Shown here: positions 43,970 through 55,520 of the stretch, one piece after another
How the letters are laid out: each line of letters starts with the position of its first letter
How positions within the stretch are numbered: the stretch's first letter is position 1
From: Heliocidaris erythrogramma
Lineage: Eukaryota; Echinodermata; Echinoidea; Camarodonta; Echinometridae
Direction of reading: 5' to 3'
Assembly: GCA_025617745.1 (NCBI GenBank)
Contig: CM046853.1
Span: 32,663,313-32,727,312 of the forward strand
DNA: 64,000 nt
The notes under the pieces: model-generated
What the model was told of the DNA's origin: nothing
Database searches by the model: none
What the model saw: the letters and a program-made list of their open reading frames with translations, nothing else
Made by a program: the position numbers and the translations under genes

Positions 43970-45111
43970 ACAGATGACGTCAAAATAAGACGTCCTCTTG
44001 ACGTCTTGCGTTGGTGCAAGTTGTCGTCTTATTGACGTAATTACAGGACGTAAGAAAGATGAAAACCACGACGTAAATATCACGTAATTTTTAACACTTT
44101 CTGCTATCAGGGTTGATGAATACTATGTTTAACGCTTTGTACTACAGTTATGTTATTATTCCAAATATACGTTTTACTTTTGTTGTATCAGTGCTCTGAT
44201 CAGTTTACGGTAAAAGCACTTTATAAGAAACAATTATTATTATTATTATTATTAAAAGAGGCAAAGAAGCCTTGATATTTGATGAATATGAAACATGCCA
44301 TATTTCGTCTAGTTTCCAATATTCTGCACTGTACTCATTCTCTTACAGGGGATTTCATTTTATGGCGAATTAATTCTTCACTGAGAGTACTATAACGTTA
44401 TTATAAAACCTTGACAAAATGTCACAGATAACTTTAATTTTTACAGTAATTTTTATCATGTAAATTGTAATTTCTATTGTACTTTTATACATAGCAAGAT
44501 TTGTTTATGTCTTTTGATTCAGCAATCTTTCTTTATCAATGTACGTGTACCATAAAGAAATGTGAGAAAATTACAATGCCCCGACCGGGATTCGAACCCG
44601 GAAGAAGAAAAAAAAAGAAATGTGCAATATGTGCTACTGATATTGTACGAAGTATATTTTTTAAAAGTACGAGTAAATGTATGGAGTCAGGGCCTGTTCT
44701 AGTGGAGTCATTTAAGTTGTTCCAGTGTTTGGGACCAGAAAAACGAATATTTTGTTGAAACGCAACTGTTCTATATCTAGGAATATGAATGTCTCTTACA
44801 AATCTTGTTGGATATCAGGCACTCGAAAATGTATCTTTTATGATCATTATGTACTCTGTGGTTGTTTTTGTGCATTTGTATACTATTAGTATTTTTATTT
44901 TCTTGCATTAGTTTATGCAATATTTTTTTAATAATTGTTGGTGAAATAAGAAGAAAATTAAACTTTTACACAAAATGTTTTTACGAACCAATAAGAAGAA
45001 AATCATATTGCTATCATCAGTTTGACGGCTACAGAATCCTGAGTCTCCCATAAGTCTTCGCTTAGCATATAATTGCTATGAGCCCATGAAAATATCATCA
45101 CTATTATTCAG
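43970..45111. other. Intergenic with a truncated tRNA-like arm
   Basis: Positions 44551-44602 repeat the outer left arm of the 50.9-kb element ('cataaagaaatgtgagaaaa' through 'gattcgaacccgg'), then break off into an A-rich run. This is a 5' fragment of the same family. No gene is recognised in the rest. Confidence 0.6.
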
Positions 45112-45262
45112 GTACTTGAAGGACTGTAGTATTCCTTTAGGAGAGGCAGAGAAGGTGTGTGCTAATATGGATATAAGCATTCAGTTGAATGTCACTGCCT
45201 TGAAGAAGAGCGTAGAATACCATGAAGGCCTTGTCAAGAAGTGCATATAGCAAGAGCAAAAG
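45112..45262 (+). pseudogene. Isolated exon-3 copy of the TPR/J-domain gene family
   Basis: Between acceptor TTATTCAG|GTAC and donor AAAAG|GTAATA the plus strand encodes YLKDCSIPLGEAEKVC and ALKKSVEYHEGLVKKCI. These align with FMKECYFPIQEAARTC and VLKEDVHQHTCLAEA of exon 3 at 32258-32403. An in-frame TAG lies at 45248-45250, 12 bp before the donor, so it is probably dead. No neighbouring exons were found. Alternatively the gene could end in this exon. Confidence 0.75.
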
Positions 45263-45284
45263 GTAATAAAACTGCTCATGCCTG

Positions 45285-45515
45285 CACTGTGAAAAATAAC
45301 TGTAGATTAACAGGTTTTTTGACTTGTAACTGTAGATTAACAGGTTTTTTGACTTGTAAAATTACAAGTTTTCAGTTAATACGGTATTTTTCTTGTGAAA
45401 TGGTAGGAAAATTAGCAATTTTCCTGCCATTTCACAAGAAAAATACCGTATTAACAGAAAAACGGCCATTTTACAAGTCAAAAAAAACTGTTAATCTACA
45501 GATATTTTTACAGTG
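45285..45515. mobile_element. MITE with CACTGT...ACAGTG ends and internal duplication
   Basis: CACTGTGAAAAATAACTGTAG at the left faces a matching CTGTTAATCTACAG...TTTTTACAGTG at the right. The left arm has a 29-bp direct duplication ('tgtagattaacaggtttttt' twice). It lies 22 bp beyond the donor of the exon-3 copy. Confidence 0.85.
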
Positions 45516-47392
45516 TGGCTCGAACCGACGAACCCTCATATCTCCAGTCTCGTGCCACCATTCGACTCCGACACTTCTTGCTGGTACGAGGGCAGCCACT
45601 TTCACATTTTGGTCATTCAATTTAGAACATAATTCACAGCTGTACTTTTCCGGAAACACAACGCTTGCTTTTTACCATTTACTTCTCCATACTTTTTCTC
45701 TTTAAACTCTATTTTTCCAGTGAAAAAAAAGAGAGGGTACTTGCAATGTATGGTCGGGGAAAATAGATTTGGTACTAATACTACTTCAGCATAATGCTGT
45801 ACCATAATTCATAAAGCAGAAAACATTTTTCATCAAAATGGCTATTGATCTTTGTACTTAACAGTTTGGGGCTATTAATATGCAATCAAAATTCAATCTT
45901 TCCTCCGCAGCAACTCAGTAGCATAAAACATGAGCGTACAGGATTGTCTTTTGGCAGCAATGTTTTTTAAAAATTCTGACATGATCTTTTTTTCTCACAG
46001 ATTTTTTAGAAATGTTTTAATGGATATTCAGATTTTTAAAAGACAAATCCATCAGTGTAACTATCTTTTGAGCTACACAATGTAATAATGTACACATAAT
46101 GCATAGCAAAACTCTCTGAGCAATTTGAATCTATTTCCGTTGCACAAAAGAGTTTCAAATGAGAATGAGAATACTGATGGGAATATTACACTAATGGGTA
46201 CATTAAACATAAGGATTAAAATCCTAGATTGGAAAAATCAATATCTTTATGAACAAATTTGCAGTTTTCGCCAACTTTTTTGGCAACAATGCATGTACCG
46301 TACACTAGCGAGCAAAGGGTGGCAAACTACCCCCGTCAAATTTCAAACCAAGGCAAATTAATTTTCAGTCAAATGAGGATATTAGTTCAAGGAAAATAAT
46401 AATGCTCTCAAAGCCTCATTAATGATGGATATTTTTTCATAAAGTTTGTGTTCGGTCGCAATGCGACCTCGCAAACAGTCAGCATGGATTTTGAAGCCAA
46501 TCTTCAACATGAAGAGAAGGAAAGTTTATTGGGGACAGATATCTTGTAACAAAAGAAGAGCAACAAGCAAAGTTTAAAGTCGTTCTTATATTATGAATCT
46601 AATTCAAATCTAAAGTATGTAGTTATTGCGTACAATTCATTAGATTGAGCGCGATAGCCGAGGGTGTTTGGACTGTTTCGAAGTTACCGAGGGTGGATAA
46701 TAATTATATACTTACGCCCGAACATTTTGATTTGTCTCATTTTGTTTTATAAAATGTTGAGATGGATCCTTGTTATTGGTCAATCACAATCAATCATCTC
46801 TACCAGTAGTATACTCTACAGTTACTTCCACAGATCTACTAACAAATTTAATCTAACGTTATAGGTCTCAGATAGATCTTTAAAATGTAAACAAAGTTAT
46901 CGAAGTTTATGTACCGGTACCTTACTTCCGTCAGGAGGAACATCCAAAATGAGAAAACTTGAGAGTCAACGTGAAAAGTTCTATTGGAACTCTAAATTGA
47001 AAACGTCTGTTAGATTTAGATCTATATAGGGTCTATAGGGTCCAGTGGCCTATCTAGGTACACTGTAAAAAATTACTGTAGGAATTTACAGTAAACTAGA
47101 AAGGCCGTCAAAGGCGGCAGACCCACGCCTTAACCCAATAGGTTTTGTTTTGTTGCGATTATTTTTGTAAGCAGTAGCCATTCAAAGGGATAACAAGAGG
47201 CACATCTCCCCCCCCCCCCCCAATAAATTTTGCCATATCCAGGTCATAGCTTTGTGTGTCCCCACCCTTGAAAAAATTCTTCTGAAAAAGATATTTTATT
47301 ATTGAAACATCCCTCCCCTAAAAGTAATTGATTAGACATGTCAGAGAGCGTGGCGTGGTGAGAAAAAAAAATGTTAGCAATTTGTATTCAGT
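45516..47392. other. Intergenic, no gene seen
   Basis: AT-rich with short unassigned frames. A 'cactgtaaaaaattactgta' string at about 47062 resembles a solo MITE end. A C tract lies at about 47209-47220. Confidence 0.4.
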
Positions 47393-47400
47393 GTTCAGTC

Positions 47401-47576
47401 CAAGGCCGTACGCAGAAATTTTTTTCCTGAGGGGCAAGATGATCGCTTTCAAAGGAACCCATAACTTGAAGTCTAAAACCCGATTAAAAAAAGTATGATT
47501 TTGAATTTTTTTTTTTTTTGGGGGGGCAGGGGGGGGGGGGGGCAACTGCCCCCCCTCCCCGCTGCGTACGGCCTTG
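47401..47576. mobile_element. hAT-like MITE, copy 1, with 8-bp target duplication
   Basis: Ends CAAGGCCGTACGCAG / CTGCGTACGGCCTTG (15 bp perfect) are bordered by the 8-bp direct repeat GTTCAGTC at 47393-47400 and 47577-47584. Internal 'gggcaagatgatcgctttca' and 'gacttcaagttatggg'-type sequence is shared with copy 2 at 55521-55677 in opposite orientation. The G/C and T tracts vary in length. Confidence 0.92.
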
Positions 47577-47584
47577 GTTCAGTC

Positions 47585-48578
47585 ATGTCAGTGTTAGTAA
47601 ATGTATTCATGTTCTATCTTTACATTGCAATTCGGGTTGTTGTTGTTTTTTTCATCGGGCTTGGATAAAATAAATATGACGACAAAAGAAGTTGGATCTC
47701 GACTTGAAAATGACGTGCATGCGAGGCACAGAGCTTACTCACTCAGTACTACAGTCAGCCGGCCCCAGGCACTTCGCGACAGTGCTGTGTATAGTTATGT
47801 ACGTACACTACAGCTACTCAGCCACTCACTCAGATCAACACACGCGAACACTCGCGAGTGCGATAGACTCACTCACGTCGAACAAACGCACCAGATTTTC
47901 ACCGAAAACAATTAAAATCACGTACTACACGTCCACCAGGATAAAATAAATCACAAAAACTTCCACAACAAAGTGGAAAGAACCGGGGAAAATAAACAGA
48001 AATGCACAAAAGATAAGAAATAGGAGAAATTAGACGTGCTAGGCTATACGTATACCGTATACCTAGCCGCTTTCGATTTCGCAACGAGAGTACAGTTCAA
48101 GCGCGAAAAATCCCTTGTTGCTGGGATACGTTGGCTTTGAATATTCATTGCAGGCTCGTGCGGATTTGAAGTGAAATAGCAAATAATGGGTCTAAAAGTC
48201 TTCTAAAATTCATAAACCTGAAATAGATTTTTGGTGAGACGAAGTAATGAGTGTTTTGATTGACCAAAATATTTCTGCATCGGCAGGCGAAGTTTGGGGT
48301 CATCAAACTTTCTAGTTTCTATCCTGTCACTCTCTGAACTGAAGTTCCTATACTTTACTACAGGGTCAAAAGTTCAAGGTCACACAGAATTTGCAGGGGT
48401 CAACCAATCATCACCAAAATCTAATCGATTCTTTCCTGTCACTTTCTGAACATTCCCTGAAAATTTGGTGCAAATCCGTTCACACCCGTTCTCTTGTTAT
48501 CCTGTACACAAACAAACAAACAAACAAACAAACATACGGAGCCCTTTACATAACCCTGCCGATTTCATCGGCGTGGGT
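47585..48578. other. Intergenic; fragment of a hairpin-ended repeat
   Basis: Positions 48360-48560 ('accaaaatctaatcgattct', an acaaac run, 'gccgatttcatcggc' hairpin) resemble the end of the array at 63.1-63.9 kb. The frames at 47601-47949 are unassigned. Confidence 0.45.
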
Positions 48579-48736
48579 AATTACTGGCAACCCGGCTGCA
48601 CAGTAAAATACTGTATCATTTACAGTTAATAATTTTTTTACAGTTATATACTGCTTTTTACAGTTTAACTGTAGAATAAACAGTATAATACCGTGAAAAA
48701 TACAGTAATTTACTGTGCAGCGTGTTGCCAGTAATT
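48579..48736. mobile_element. Palindromic MITE, AATTACTGGCAAC ends
   Basis: AATTACTGGCAAC and GTTGCCAGTAATT form the ends. Inside, TGCACAGTAAA pairs with TTTACTGTGCA. The core is a run of near-palindromic 'acagt' motifs. Confidence 0.8.
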
Positions 48737-48769
48737 TACTGTAAATTTCTACAGCAATTTTTGACGGTT

Positions 48770-49145
48770 CTAGGACAATTACCCCCTGGGCAATCACCCC
48801 CCCCCCCCGGAAAATTACCCCCCGGAAAACTACCCCCCAAGGACAATAACCCCCTGTAAAATTACCCCCCGAAAATAACCCCCCACGGACAATCACCCCC
48901 CGAGGACAATTACCCCCTGGAAAATTACCCCCCGGAAAATAACCCCCCACGGACAACCACCCCCCGAGGACAATTACCCCCTGGAAAATTACCCCCCGGA
49001 AAATACCCCCCCCCCCCCCCAAGGACAATTACCCCCCGGAAAATTACCCCCCAAGGACAATTACCCCCCGAAAATTACCCCCAAAGGACAACCACCCCCG
49101 AGGACAATTACCCCCTGTAAAATCCCCCCCCCCGGCAAATACCCC
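48770..49145 (-). repeat. C-rich minisatellite (GGGGGTAATTGTCC family, reverse orientation)
   Basis: About 20 variants of 'ggacaattaccccccgaaaa'. It reads as C-runs here and is the reverse complement of the arrays at 51.4 kb and 59.6 kb. It begins right after 'gacggttctaggacaatta'. Confidence 0.85.
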
Positions 49146-49438
49146 CAGAAAGAAAGTCAATAATATTTTTAAAATGATATTTCTCCATGAAATTACATGC
49201 TCTAACCATTTTTGATAATTGTTTAAGTTTCATGGAACTAAAATCATCTTCCTGCACGCCGACTGAAAATCTTGCTCAAGAGCTCCAAAATCAAATAAAA
49301 TTAATGTACCAGAAAGCAGATTATTTACTTTATTTTTAAGCAGGGGCGATGGGGGCGGTCGCCCCCCCCCCCCCCCACGCCAAAAAAAAAAGCGAGAGCG
49401 AAAAAGCGGGGGCAAGTGAGAAAAAAAAGCCTAAAAAG

Positions 49439-49860
49439 TTGCTATGAGCCGTTATCTTTCTATCCAAATTTGCTAAAACGGTTTTCGCGCTTCGCGCAGG
49501 AAGGGGGAAACTCCACCGCTGTTAAATACAGTGCGGTATTGCGTCCAAATAATTGAAAAGAAGTCAGGGCATCGAACTAACTTTTCGCCCGAAAAAGGTG
49601 CAACACGAGCCGTCATCTTTCTCTCGAATTTGCTCAAATGTCAAAGCTTTCGCGCTTCGCGCGGGAAGGGGGAAACTCCCCTCCGTTGTTACATAAAGTG
49701 CAGTATTGCACCCAAATAACTGAAAAGCAGTCAGAGCGTAGACTAACTTTCCGCCTAAAAAAAAGGTGCTACGAGCCGTTATCTTTCGAATTTGCTCAAA
49801 TGTCAAAGCTTTCGCGCTTCGCGCGGGAAGGGGGAAACTCTCCCCTCCCTGCACCCACCC
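49439..49860 (+). repeat. Tandem repeat, ~163-bp unit, three copies
   Basis: Units carry 'cgagccgttatctttc', 'aaatttgctc', 'ttcgcgcttcgcgcggg', 'gggggaaactc' and 'caaataactgaaaagcagtc'. The 'cgcgcttcgcgc' palindrome lies at about 49485, 49649 and 49811. The sequence after the array ('aaaatgaaatcctggc') also occurs at 19405. Confidence 0.85.
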
Positions 49861-49929
49861 CCGGGGAGCACGCTTTGCGTGCTCATCAGCAATTTCGCAC
49901 GCTTCGCGTGCTCAACCGCACCCTCTAAA

Positions 49930-50861
49930 ATGAAATCCTGGCACCGTGCCTACTAATAAGTCTTGAAGGTAAATTTCATTCTGAAATAATTACTGAACCA
50001 TAAAGCATAATATCTTACTTCAATATGAAATGGATCATGAGATAGATCATGAAATAGATCATACAAAGGTAAATACATGATCAGTTGATTAGCAAAATTA
50101 CAGAGGATGCAATGATGAAAACTTACACCCTATTTTCTCTGTTGGGTCCCCTTTTCTTTTGGCTACAGGATATAGCGCGTATACTCGCTCATAGATCTAC
50201 GCGCAACCTATTATTAAATTTCTATATAGAGGTTTAAATTATCTTTAGAACACTTTGTGATGATTCCTGCCTTTGTTAAATTCACCCAAGGGTTAATGAG
50301 AAGTTTAAATTAACTTTTTTAGAATGGGGGAGGTAGCCCCATCGATAACAGACATCCTTGCTTTAATCCTCGATGAATTTACAGTTATGTTATTTGTTGT
50401 GTTATGATTATGTCATTACGCACTTTCATATTAATATTTTATTTTTCCTTATTTTTCTTCTTATATATATTATATATTTATTACACAAGCTCCGCTTTTC
50501 TCAGTAGATCCTTCCATTTTTACGGTTTACAGCAAATAATTCGATACATTCCTCCTTAGTTGAAATGATGATTTGCAAAATGCATTAAAGTAATGTCACT
50601 GAGTTCTGTGATTATTTGTCATAATTTTTGAAATATTGATTGTTCTGTTATAAGTGAAAATAAAACTGAAAACTATTTAATATGCTGTTAAAGTTATCCA
50701 CTTTTAAGGCGGAAAATTGTTGGTGATTGGCAACTAAATTAACATGGAGTGTGATAGATAATGTAAATAGTTTAATGTCCTTGTTATACGTAGATTTATC
50801 TTCGAAACATTTTTAATTTCATTACTTTTAATTAAATATCATAATTGATAGGATTAAAGTA
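49930..50861. other. Intergenic, no gene seen
   Basis: AT-rich, with no recognised feature. Confidence 0.4.
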
Positions 50862-50899
50862 AATTGAATATATCATAAAGAAATGTGAGAAAATTACAA

Positions 50900-50971
50900 T
50901 GCCCCGACCGGGATTCGAACCCGGGACCCTGGATTACATGACCAGTGCTCTACCAACTGAGCTATCCGGGC
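50900..50971 (-). tRNA. tRNA-Thr(UGU)-like sequence in left arm
   Basis: 72 nt: acceptor GCCCGGA/TCGGGGC (one G-G mismatch), D stem GCTC/GAGC, anticodon stem CTGGT/TCCAG with a U-U pair, loop CATGTAA, T stem CCGGG/CCCGG. Anticodon position gives UGU (Thr), but base 33 is A instead of U. It is probably a transposon-borne pseudo-tRNA. Confidence 0.45.
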
Positions 50972-51143
50972 TCCCGTCGAAGCAAAGTAACAATCTCACA
51001 TATAGCCCCTCAAATCGTCCTCTATAGAAGAAATTCGTTGGCATGGATTTTCCCCGACTTTAGAGGGAAGACCTGTCTCACTGGTATACGCTCGATGGAA
51101 AGAGAGAGGCTATATGTGAGATTGTTACTTTGCTTGGACGGGA

Positions 51144-51215
51144 GCCCGGATAGCTCAGTTGGTAGAGCACTGGTCATGTAATCCAGGGTCCCGGGGTCGA
51201 ATCCCGGTCGGGGCA
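51144..51215 (+). tRNA. tRNA-Thr(UGU)-like sequence in right arm
   Basis: The inverted twin of 50900-50971, differing in the T loop (GGTCGAA instead of GTTCGAA). It has the same acceptor mismatch and the same A33. Confidence 0.45.
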
Positions 51216-51419
51216 TTGTAATTTTCTCACATTTCTTTATGATATGTTCAATTCATTACTTTTGTAATTAAAAGTATGGTGTCAATAGAGATTTTCACCA
51301 CATTGACATTAATTAGTCAAGCGTAAACACAACAAATCAACCTCTTAAAACAGTTAAAGTAACAGTCCTTCATGAAAAGTCAAACGTCTATAAGGTCAGG
51401 GGGCCAGTAATTTTATGGG

Positions 51420-51995
51420 GAATTATCCGGGGGGGGGGGGGGGGGGTAATTGCCCTCGGGGTGGTTATCCTTAGGGGGTAATTTCCCGAAGGGTAATTGT
51501 CCTCGGGGTGGTTAATCTTGGGGATAATTTTCCGGGGGGGGGGATTTTCTGGGGAGTAATTTTCCGGGGGGTAATTACCCGGGAGTAATTGTCCTCACGG
51601 GTTGGTTGTCCTTGGGGGGGGGGGGGGGGGGGAAGGTAATTTTCCGAGTGTAATTGTCCATGGGGGTAGTTTTCCGGGGGTAATTGTCCTCGGGGGATGA
51701 TTGTCCTTGGGGGGTGATTGTCCTTGGGGGTAATTTTCCGGGGGGTAATTACCCGGGGGGTAATTGTCCTCGGGGGATGATTGTCCTTGGGGGTGATTGT
51801 CCTTGGGGGTGATTGTCCTTGGGGGTAATTTTGCGGGGGGTAATTACCCGGGGGGTAATTGTCCTCGGGGGGGTGGTTGTCCTTGGGGGGTAATTTTCCG
51901 GGGGTAATATACCGGGGGGTAATTGTCCTTGGCGGGTAGTTTTCCGGGGGTAATTTTCCGGGGGGTGATTTTCCAGGGGGTAATTGTCCAGACAG
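51420..51995 (+). repeat. G-rich minisatellite (GGGGGTAATTGTCC family)
   Basis: About 30 variants of 'ggggggtaattgtcctc', 'gggtgattgtcc' and 'taattttccggggg'. It ends 'gtccagacagcgattttttacagtg', shown here in part: 'gcgattttttacagtg' resembles a MITE terminus. It is opposite in orientation to the 48.8-kb array. The G-runs could form quadruplexes. Confidence 0.85.
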
Positions 51996-51999
51996 CGAT

Positions 52000-52585
52000 T
52001 TTTTACAGTGTATTCTGGCGCCCGGGGCAAACTATCTGTGCCCCCCGTAGATACGCCACTGTTAACGTCTAAAATTAGGGCCCTACTGAAAACAGCGATT
52101 AGCAAATATCAAATGGAAAGTGAAAATACGGTGAACCTCGCTAAGAGCAGATCTATACAACGTAGACCTAACGCTCTTATAAAATCATAACGCCAAGTAT
52201 GAGTGCGGGCATTGAAATTCCTATAAAGCAAAACATGCGTGGTGCACGGTACGCTTGTTAACGCGGCTGGTATTGCATGAAGTGACTACTGACCGGTCAC
52301 TATACTCTCCTAATGACTGGTCACTAGCAAAGTATGCCTGATCACGTATACGCTCTCAGCCAATCCTTTGATTAGGATCTACTTCACCACTTTATAATAC
52401 ACCCTAATGACCGGTCACTAGCAAAATTACGTGTTATGCAGATTAAATGCTTGGTCACATGTACGTTCTCAGGCTGATCAAGGGAGTAGTTTGCAAGTTC
52501 GGATCAACCGAAAGGCGACTGGGCCTGATGGTGTTAGTAGACGTGTTCTACGATCATGTGCATCTCAACTGCCCATGTCATTCCA
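52000..52585. other. Intergenic, no gene seen
   Basis: Contains 'ccccccgtagatacgccact' (52039-52060), the end motif of the 6.8-kb element, and a duplicated 'gaccggtcacta' motif (about 52291 and 52410). No gene is recognised. Confidence 0.4.
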
Positions 52586-52763
52586 GGGGGGTGTTTCATA
52601 AAGCTGTTCGTAAAGTTACGAATGACTTTACGAACGACTGGAACATGTTCTTGGGTGCTATACTAATCAGATTCTCAATCATTTAGCACAAGAAGTGATC
52701 ACCAGTTGTGCGTAAAGTCGTGCGTAACTTAGGAAAAGCTTTATGAAACAACCCCCCCCCCCC
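52586..52763. mobile_element. MITE with GTGTTTCATAAAGCT ends
   Basis: 'gtgtttcataaagctgttcg' at the left pairs with 'agctttatgaaacaac' at the right. 'cgtaaagttacg' pairs with 'tgcgtaactta'. About 178 bp, with a C tract at the right edge. Confidence 0.8.
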
Positions 52764-52790
52764 ATATGTCAATCAATGACCATGTAGACT

Positions 52791-52958
52791 GTAGTACCGA
52801 AATGTTGGAAAGTATCAGTTATCACACCCGTGCCTGAAAATAAACATCCGATGTCAAATAATAATTTTAGGCCGATAGCGCTTATTCCCATCGTTATGAA
52901 GTGCCTCGAAAGAATTGTACTGGAAAAACTACTTGGACCAATCCGCGACAATATTTGA
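52791..52958 (+). pseudogene. LINE reverse-transcriptase fragment
   Basis: Encodes VVPKCWKVSVITPVPENKH, then FRPIALIPIVMKCLERIV, the start of a non-LTR RT domain (K--VI-PVPK, FRPIALTS---K--ER). The frame then stops. Different from the LINE that follows. Confidence 0.75.
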
Positions 52959-53199
52959 TTGAGCTACGCAACGTTATTCTCGCAATTTCTTTCACATTTG
53001 TATTTATTTCCACGAGATTTGCCAAAGCTGTTGCATATGTTATTTCCTTACAATAATATATATATATATATATATACATGAATGATTAGGTAGGTCTCCA
53101 TCTGAAACTCAGAACTGACCCTTTTACTATACAACCATTATGAAATCGGTTTTGTTCAACAAGTCGACTCCATCAAGCCTTCTCTTAATTAGTTTAGTA

Positions 53200-55515
53200 T
53201 CATTTGCTCATTACTCGGGATTCAGACACTGTCCTCTCTGATGTGTCTGGTGTCGGTTGTCCTTGGTGTATCTGACCATCATGCCGTCCAGTGCAGCCTT
53301 GATTTGAAAAAGCCGCCCCTCCTCGAAGAACTGACAAAACTCGCCCTCTACGATCTATGAATAGAGAACAATTTGGGTTAGGAGTTCATCAATCTCGATC
53401 TGTCTGAAATAGACTTTGCTGATAGCAGTATACACTCTTCTGTCAAAAGATATGATAGACTCTCCAGTCTTCTTGATAGGCTGGCCTTGAAGAAGACAAG
53501 AAGTGTGGTCATTAAACCAACAAGTCCATGGATGACTGAAAAAAAATCATGCCGTTAAGTGCCTGAGAAGGCGCCTTGAGCGCAAGTGGAGGAGTGCCAG
53601 GAGTGGGGCTGACCGTGAATTGTATACCAAACAACATCAGGTTGTGTCTCGTGCAATTCAAACTGCTAAAACTAAATACTACTACTCAGAGTGTGTTGCA
53701 GAATGCACAGGTAATCAAAGACGTCTCTTCACCATTGTTGACACGCTGATGCATCATAAATATAAGATGAATGACAGGCAAGACTTTCCGAGTTACCGTC
53801 CTGATGCTAATCTTAGCTTCCTTTTGAAGGTTGTTGAACGTATTGTATCCATTCGTCGGCAGTCATATTTGAATGATAACAAACTTCAAGATGACTTCTA
53901 GTCTGCCTAGAGAGAAAAGCAGAGTGTTGAGACTGCCCTTTTACGAGTGCAAAATGACATCCCCACCGGAATGGATACTGGAAGGTGATGGGGCTGATCC
54001 TGCTCGATTTGAGTAGTGCGTATGGCAGCCCTTTCATTTCTTGATATCAAGAATTGCCATTGGTTAAGAACACAAAATGATTTCTTGATATCAAGAAATG
54101 AATTCTTGATATCAGAAATCGAATTCTTGATATCAAGAATTCATTTCTTGATATCAAGAAATTATTTTGTGTTCTTAACCAATGGCAATTCTTGATATCA
54201 AGAATTCATTTCTTGATATCAAGAATTCAATTTCTTGATATCAAGAATTGAATTGTTGATATCAAGAAATCGAATTCTTGATATCAAGAATTGAATTCTT
54301 GATATCATGAAATAGGATTAAATGTTAAAAGGGCTTGCCATAAGTGCGTTTAACATTGTCGATCATGTTGTACTCCTGGAGCGATTTCAGTCTATCGGCA
54401 TTGGAGGACAGGTTATCCAGTGGTTGAAATCCTACATCTCAAACATATCGCAAACAGTGTGCACATGTGATTGTACGTCAAAGACATGTACTTCATTTGG
54501 ACTTCTATGTTCCACAGGGATCGGTCCTCGGTCCACAACTCTTAATATTTACACTCTTCCACTTCACAGTATTATCAAGCGGCACAATCTTCATTGCCAT
54601 GTGTACGCGGATGACACATAATTATACTTCTCCTGTCCACCATTCCAAGGGGAAGTTGATAGTTGGATACTCGTGTAGAAGCGTACATTAGTGACGTTAG
54701 GAACTGGATGACAGAGAATTACCTTGATGATGGACAACCCGAGTTTGTCATGTTGGGATCAAAATAGCAGCCTGCCAAGTTTGAAACTGGCAACCTACGC
54801 ATTGGGACAATGTCAATCCTCCCAGTGAACAAGGTTCGTGATCTTGGAGACATTTTTTTTTACTCCAACATGACAATGGAGTCACAAGTGTCGACTAATG
54901 TGAGACTTGCATATCACTTGCATATCACAGCCTCCGCAGTCTCCGTGCTATAGCCGCAAGTATCTTACTCCGAAGGCTGCTGAACAGCTTGTGCATGGGT
55001 TTGTTACGTCCCGCATTGACTGTTGTAACTCTCTACGTTATGACCTCCCAAAGTGCCAAGTACTAAAGCTGCAACGTGTTCAAAATGCTGCTGCCCGTCT
55101 AGTTACATATACACGGAGATCCTCTCATATCACACCAATCCTCAAACAATTTCATTGGTTTCCTGTCGAACAACGTCTTGCCTACAAAGTTCTTCTCATC
55201 ACATACCGGGCTTTGAAGTTCTCCTCATCACAGTACATTTCCTCTCTAATCACCCTCCACAAGCCATCTCGCTCTGGTCTTCGTTCTTCCAAATGCATCT
55301 TCCCTGCTCGTCCCAAGACAAAACGATCATGGGGAGATAGGGGGATAGAACGTTCAAGTCAGCAGCTCCCAGGTTGTGGAACGGACTCTCCAAGGTAGTG
55401 AAAGATTGTGAAACAGTAAATGACTTTAAGAGACTTTGTTGTATCATAAACACTATTAGTATATTTTTAATTAATCTTAGTTTGATTGTAAGCGCCTTGA
55501 GCACCCTTTTTGGGT
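53200..55515 (+). pseudogene. Degenerate CR1-like LINE copy
   Basis: Motifs in order: PWMTE, QTAKTKYYYSECVAEC, YRPDANLSFLLKVVERI, SAFNIVDHVVLLERFQSIGI, WLKSYI, VPQGSVLGP, VYADDT (54601-54618, the catalytic Asp pair), then C-terminal LVHGFVTSRIDCCNSL and RVQNAAARLV. Frames shift several times and stops are frequent. An array of self-complementary repeats (54036-54313) splits LDLSSAYG from SAFNIVDH. A hAT-like MITE sits in the 3' tail. Confidence 0.88.
54036..54313. repeat. Array of TTGATATCAA palindromes inside the LINE
   Basis: About 15 copies of 'ttcttgatatcaagaa' variants, each a perfect or near-perfect palindrome, joined by 'att' or 'aat' spacers. 'attgccattggttaagaac' (about 54054) and its complement 'gttcttaaccaatggcaat' (about 54170) make the left two-thirds an inverted repeat too. 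It interrupts the RT domain, so it arrived after the LINE. Confidence 0.88.
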
Positions 55516-55520
55516 GGACT

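Larger units (their letters stand above)
50862..51254. mobile_element. Palindromic element with inverted tRNA-Thr-like arms, no. 2
   Basis: Arms of about 146 bp (50862-51007 and 51108-51254) are almost perfect complements around a 100-bp spacer. Each arm contains a complete 72-nt tRNA-like sequence. The outermost part ('cataaagaaatgtgagaaaa') also occurs at 44551, so the family is dispersed. No protein is encoded. Frames such as MPRPGFDPGTLDY are translations of the tRNA region. Confidence 0.85.

Noticed and set aside
50945..51216. ORF beginning MPRPGFDPGTLDY
   Set aside because: It is the reverse translation of the tRNA-like arm and neighbouring sequence, a familiar artefact.
48546..52105. 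Gly- and Pro-rich ORFs over the G-rich arrays
   Set aside because: They are direct translations of the minisatellite units, with no start context or splice signals.
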